From positions 1 through 30,540 of the forward strand of contig SSNU01000005.1 in assembly GCA_012064415.1 (NCBI GenBank): 30,540 bases of DNA. The letters run 5' to 3'. Origin of the DNA: Gyrodactylus bullatarudis. Its lineage: Eukaryota > Platyhelminthes > Monogenea > Gyrodactylidea > Gyrodactylidae. Of this stretch, positions 29,508 to 30,540 are shown in pieces. The position numbers and the translations under genes were made by a program. The notes under the pieces were generated by a model, which was not told where the DNA came from, made no database searches, and saw nothing but the letters and a program-made list of their open reading frames with translations. Position 1 is the stretch's first letter; each line of letters opens with the position of its first letter.

Positions 29508-29592
29508 ATGTCTTCCACAAACACCTCTTTTACCATGAACGATAGTAAATATGAAAGTCCTGTTAATGCTTATTTCACTGAAGTGTATGGAA
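29508..29592 (+). CDS. First coding exon of a gene continuing past the window (unknown; possibly BED-finger type)
   Basis: ATG at 29508 opens 28 codons, MSSTNTSFTMNDSKYESPVN then A-Y-F-T-E-V-Y-G, and ends one base into the next codon at a consensus donor, A|GTAAGT (29593-29598). Ser/Thr-rich start, then K-Y-E-S-P-V-x-x-Y-F-T-E-V. The S-P-V-x-x-Y-F-x-x-V pattern resembles the opening strand of a BED zinc finger (usually S-x-V-W-x-Y-F), but here the Trp position is Asn and the Cys pairs would lie in the next exon. I cannot place exon 2 with confidence. It could be a host gene or a hAT-like transposase gene. Confidence 0.4.
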
Positions 29593-29598
29593 GTAAGT

Positions 29599-30128
29599 TA
29601 TATCAATCAAAAATTTAGTTCCTGATCACTTCTTGTGCATATTCTTGTGATCAGTTCTTCTCTTATAAAATGCATTTTTTTGTTTCCGAAGTAGTAGCCA
29701 CAAATATAACAGAATTTTTCTTTGTCGTAAAAACATTGAATATTTCGGTTCATGATGAGAAGTTTGAGGAGAATAAAATTTTACCACTTAAATAAATACA
29801 GAAGTAAAAAAGGAAAGATTTGATTCGTTCATAAAAGAACCTAAATGCTAACCAATGGGAGATTAAGATTTTACATTACTCTCAATGAAAAACCTCAATT
29901 TAGAACTTCAATATCATAGTAACACATTGAAATTTGATTTTGTTATTTTAATTCAATTTGTGTCGTTTCAAGGTTGGAATAAAATCAAAATCTAATTAAG
30001 CATTTATCTTATTATTTATTTTAAAATGTAGGATAATCTAACGTTTATCTAATTCCATAATTGGATTATTTAATGAATTTTAAAGTAAAAATTACTATCA
30101 AGCCAGTTAAGATTCATAAACTTTAATG
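29599..30128 (+). other. Probable intron 1 of the gene starting at 29508
   Basis: AT-rich, with no recognised exon. An AG at 29700-29701 after a T-rich stretch would open about 35 codons in phase, but nothing in them is familiar, so I do not call it. Confidence 0.3.
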
Positions 30129-30301
30129 CAGATGATGATAAATAAAAATTCTGCCTTCTCATTGGCTGAAACAAGATTCACTGAATGAACCAATCAGGAG
30201 AGAGAATTCATAAAATTTGAGAAAACCTGATACTATAAACTAACAAAAATCTACCATAAATAAACAAAATTCGAAAAAATGTCTCAAGTAGCAATGCTAG
30301 A
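30129..30301 (+). repeat. Dispersed repeat, copy 2 (copy 1 at 7820-7992)
   Basis: Same order of blocks as copy 1: GCAGATGATGAT, TTCTC-TTGGCTGAA, TTCACTGAATGAACCAATC, GGAGAGAGAATTC, ATTCGAAAAAATGT. Roughly three quarters of positions look alike by eye. Confidence 0.6.
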
Positions 30302-30540
30302 GGAATAGATTTTCTATTATAAACTCGGATAAAATTTGGAATTTTTATTTTCGTTTTTGAGAAAACCGAATTTTTGTCCAGAAATTTTCACCAATTTTCT
30401 GAAAAACTTTGCAAATTTTTTTTTCTACAGCTCTTTTAAACAGTCTAAAAACCATTTGGGATGAATAGAAATACAGCCATTACGCCCGAAATTTATTCTT
30501 CTTTCAGATGGTACAAAATTTATTACTCTCATGTTTTTAA

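Overview
The window looks like a piece of a strongly AT-rich animal nuclear genome. It has spliced coding exons with GT...AG introns (one of only 35 nt, others of 53-56 nt), no operons, no Shine-Dalgarno-type starts, and a very high load of decayed transposable elements. The mix of families (Penelope-like retroelement with a GIY-YIG domain, CR1/jockey-type LINE, piggyBac, hAT, pogo/Tigger-like, and a dispersed ORF family that I remember from arthropod genomes) suggests an invertebrate, perhaps an arthropod or crustacean. The species call is inference only.

Two host-type genes can be argued. The first is a protein-kinase-fold gene on the + strand with at least four exons (2373-2558, 8306-8608, 8644-9285, 9743-9850), all joined in phase 0. 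It keeps HRD and APE motifs, but the DFG position reads T-F-R, so it is probably a pseudokinase. Its upstream exons are not identified. Its 5.7-kb first visible intron holds Penelope-like fragments and foldback repeats, and its last intron holds a hAT fragment. The second is a short first exon (29508-29592) with a CCAAT box upstream and a perfect GTAAGT donor; the rest lies beyond the window. It may itself belong to a BED-finger transposase gene.

Layout. 1-2372: a hairpin, a ~100-bp-arm foldback and a hAT N-terminal fragment. 2373-9850: the kinase gene with nested elements. 9851-15635: no genes, but three large inverted repeats. One has perfect 130-bp arms around a tRNA-like sequence fused to part of a hammerhead-ribozyme-like fold. 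15636-17607: a Harbinger-like fragment and a broken piggyBac transposase, both on the - strand. 18504-21809: a broken LINE on the - strand with ORF1, endonuclease, reverse transcriptase and C-terminal tail. 22403-24153: a small MITE, then a 0.9-kb element whose ends each carry four copies of a GCGCTAATTTTGG-type motif around a Cys/His-rich exon. 24721-25549: a frameshifted dispersed ORF. 26646-27622: a pogo/Tigger-like transposase with two recognisable introns. 28857-29356: TATCGA-rich repeats and a perfect 255-bp palindrome.

The most interesting signals are the hammerhead-like motifs. One lies in the terminal region of the Penelope-like element, where its C-U-G-A-N-G-A box overlaps the ORF stop codon. 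Another lies inside the tRNA-containing foldback. The unusually frequent long, perfect inverted repeats are also notable.
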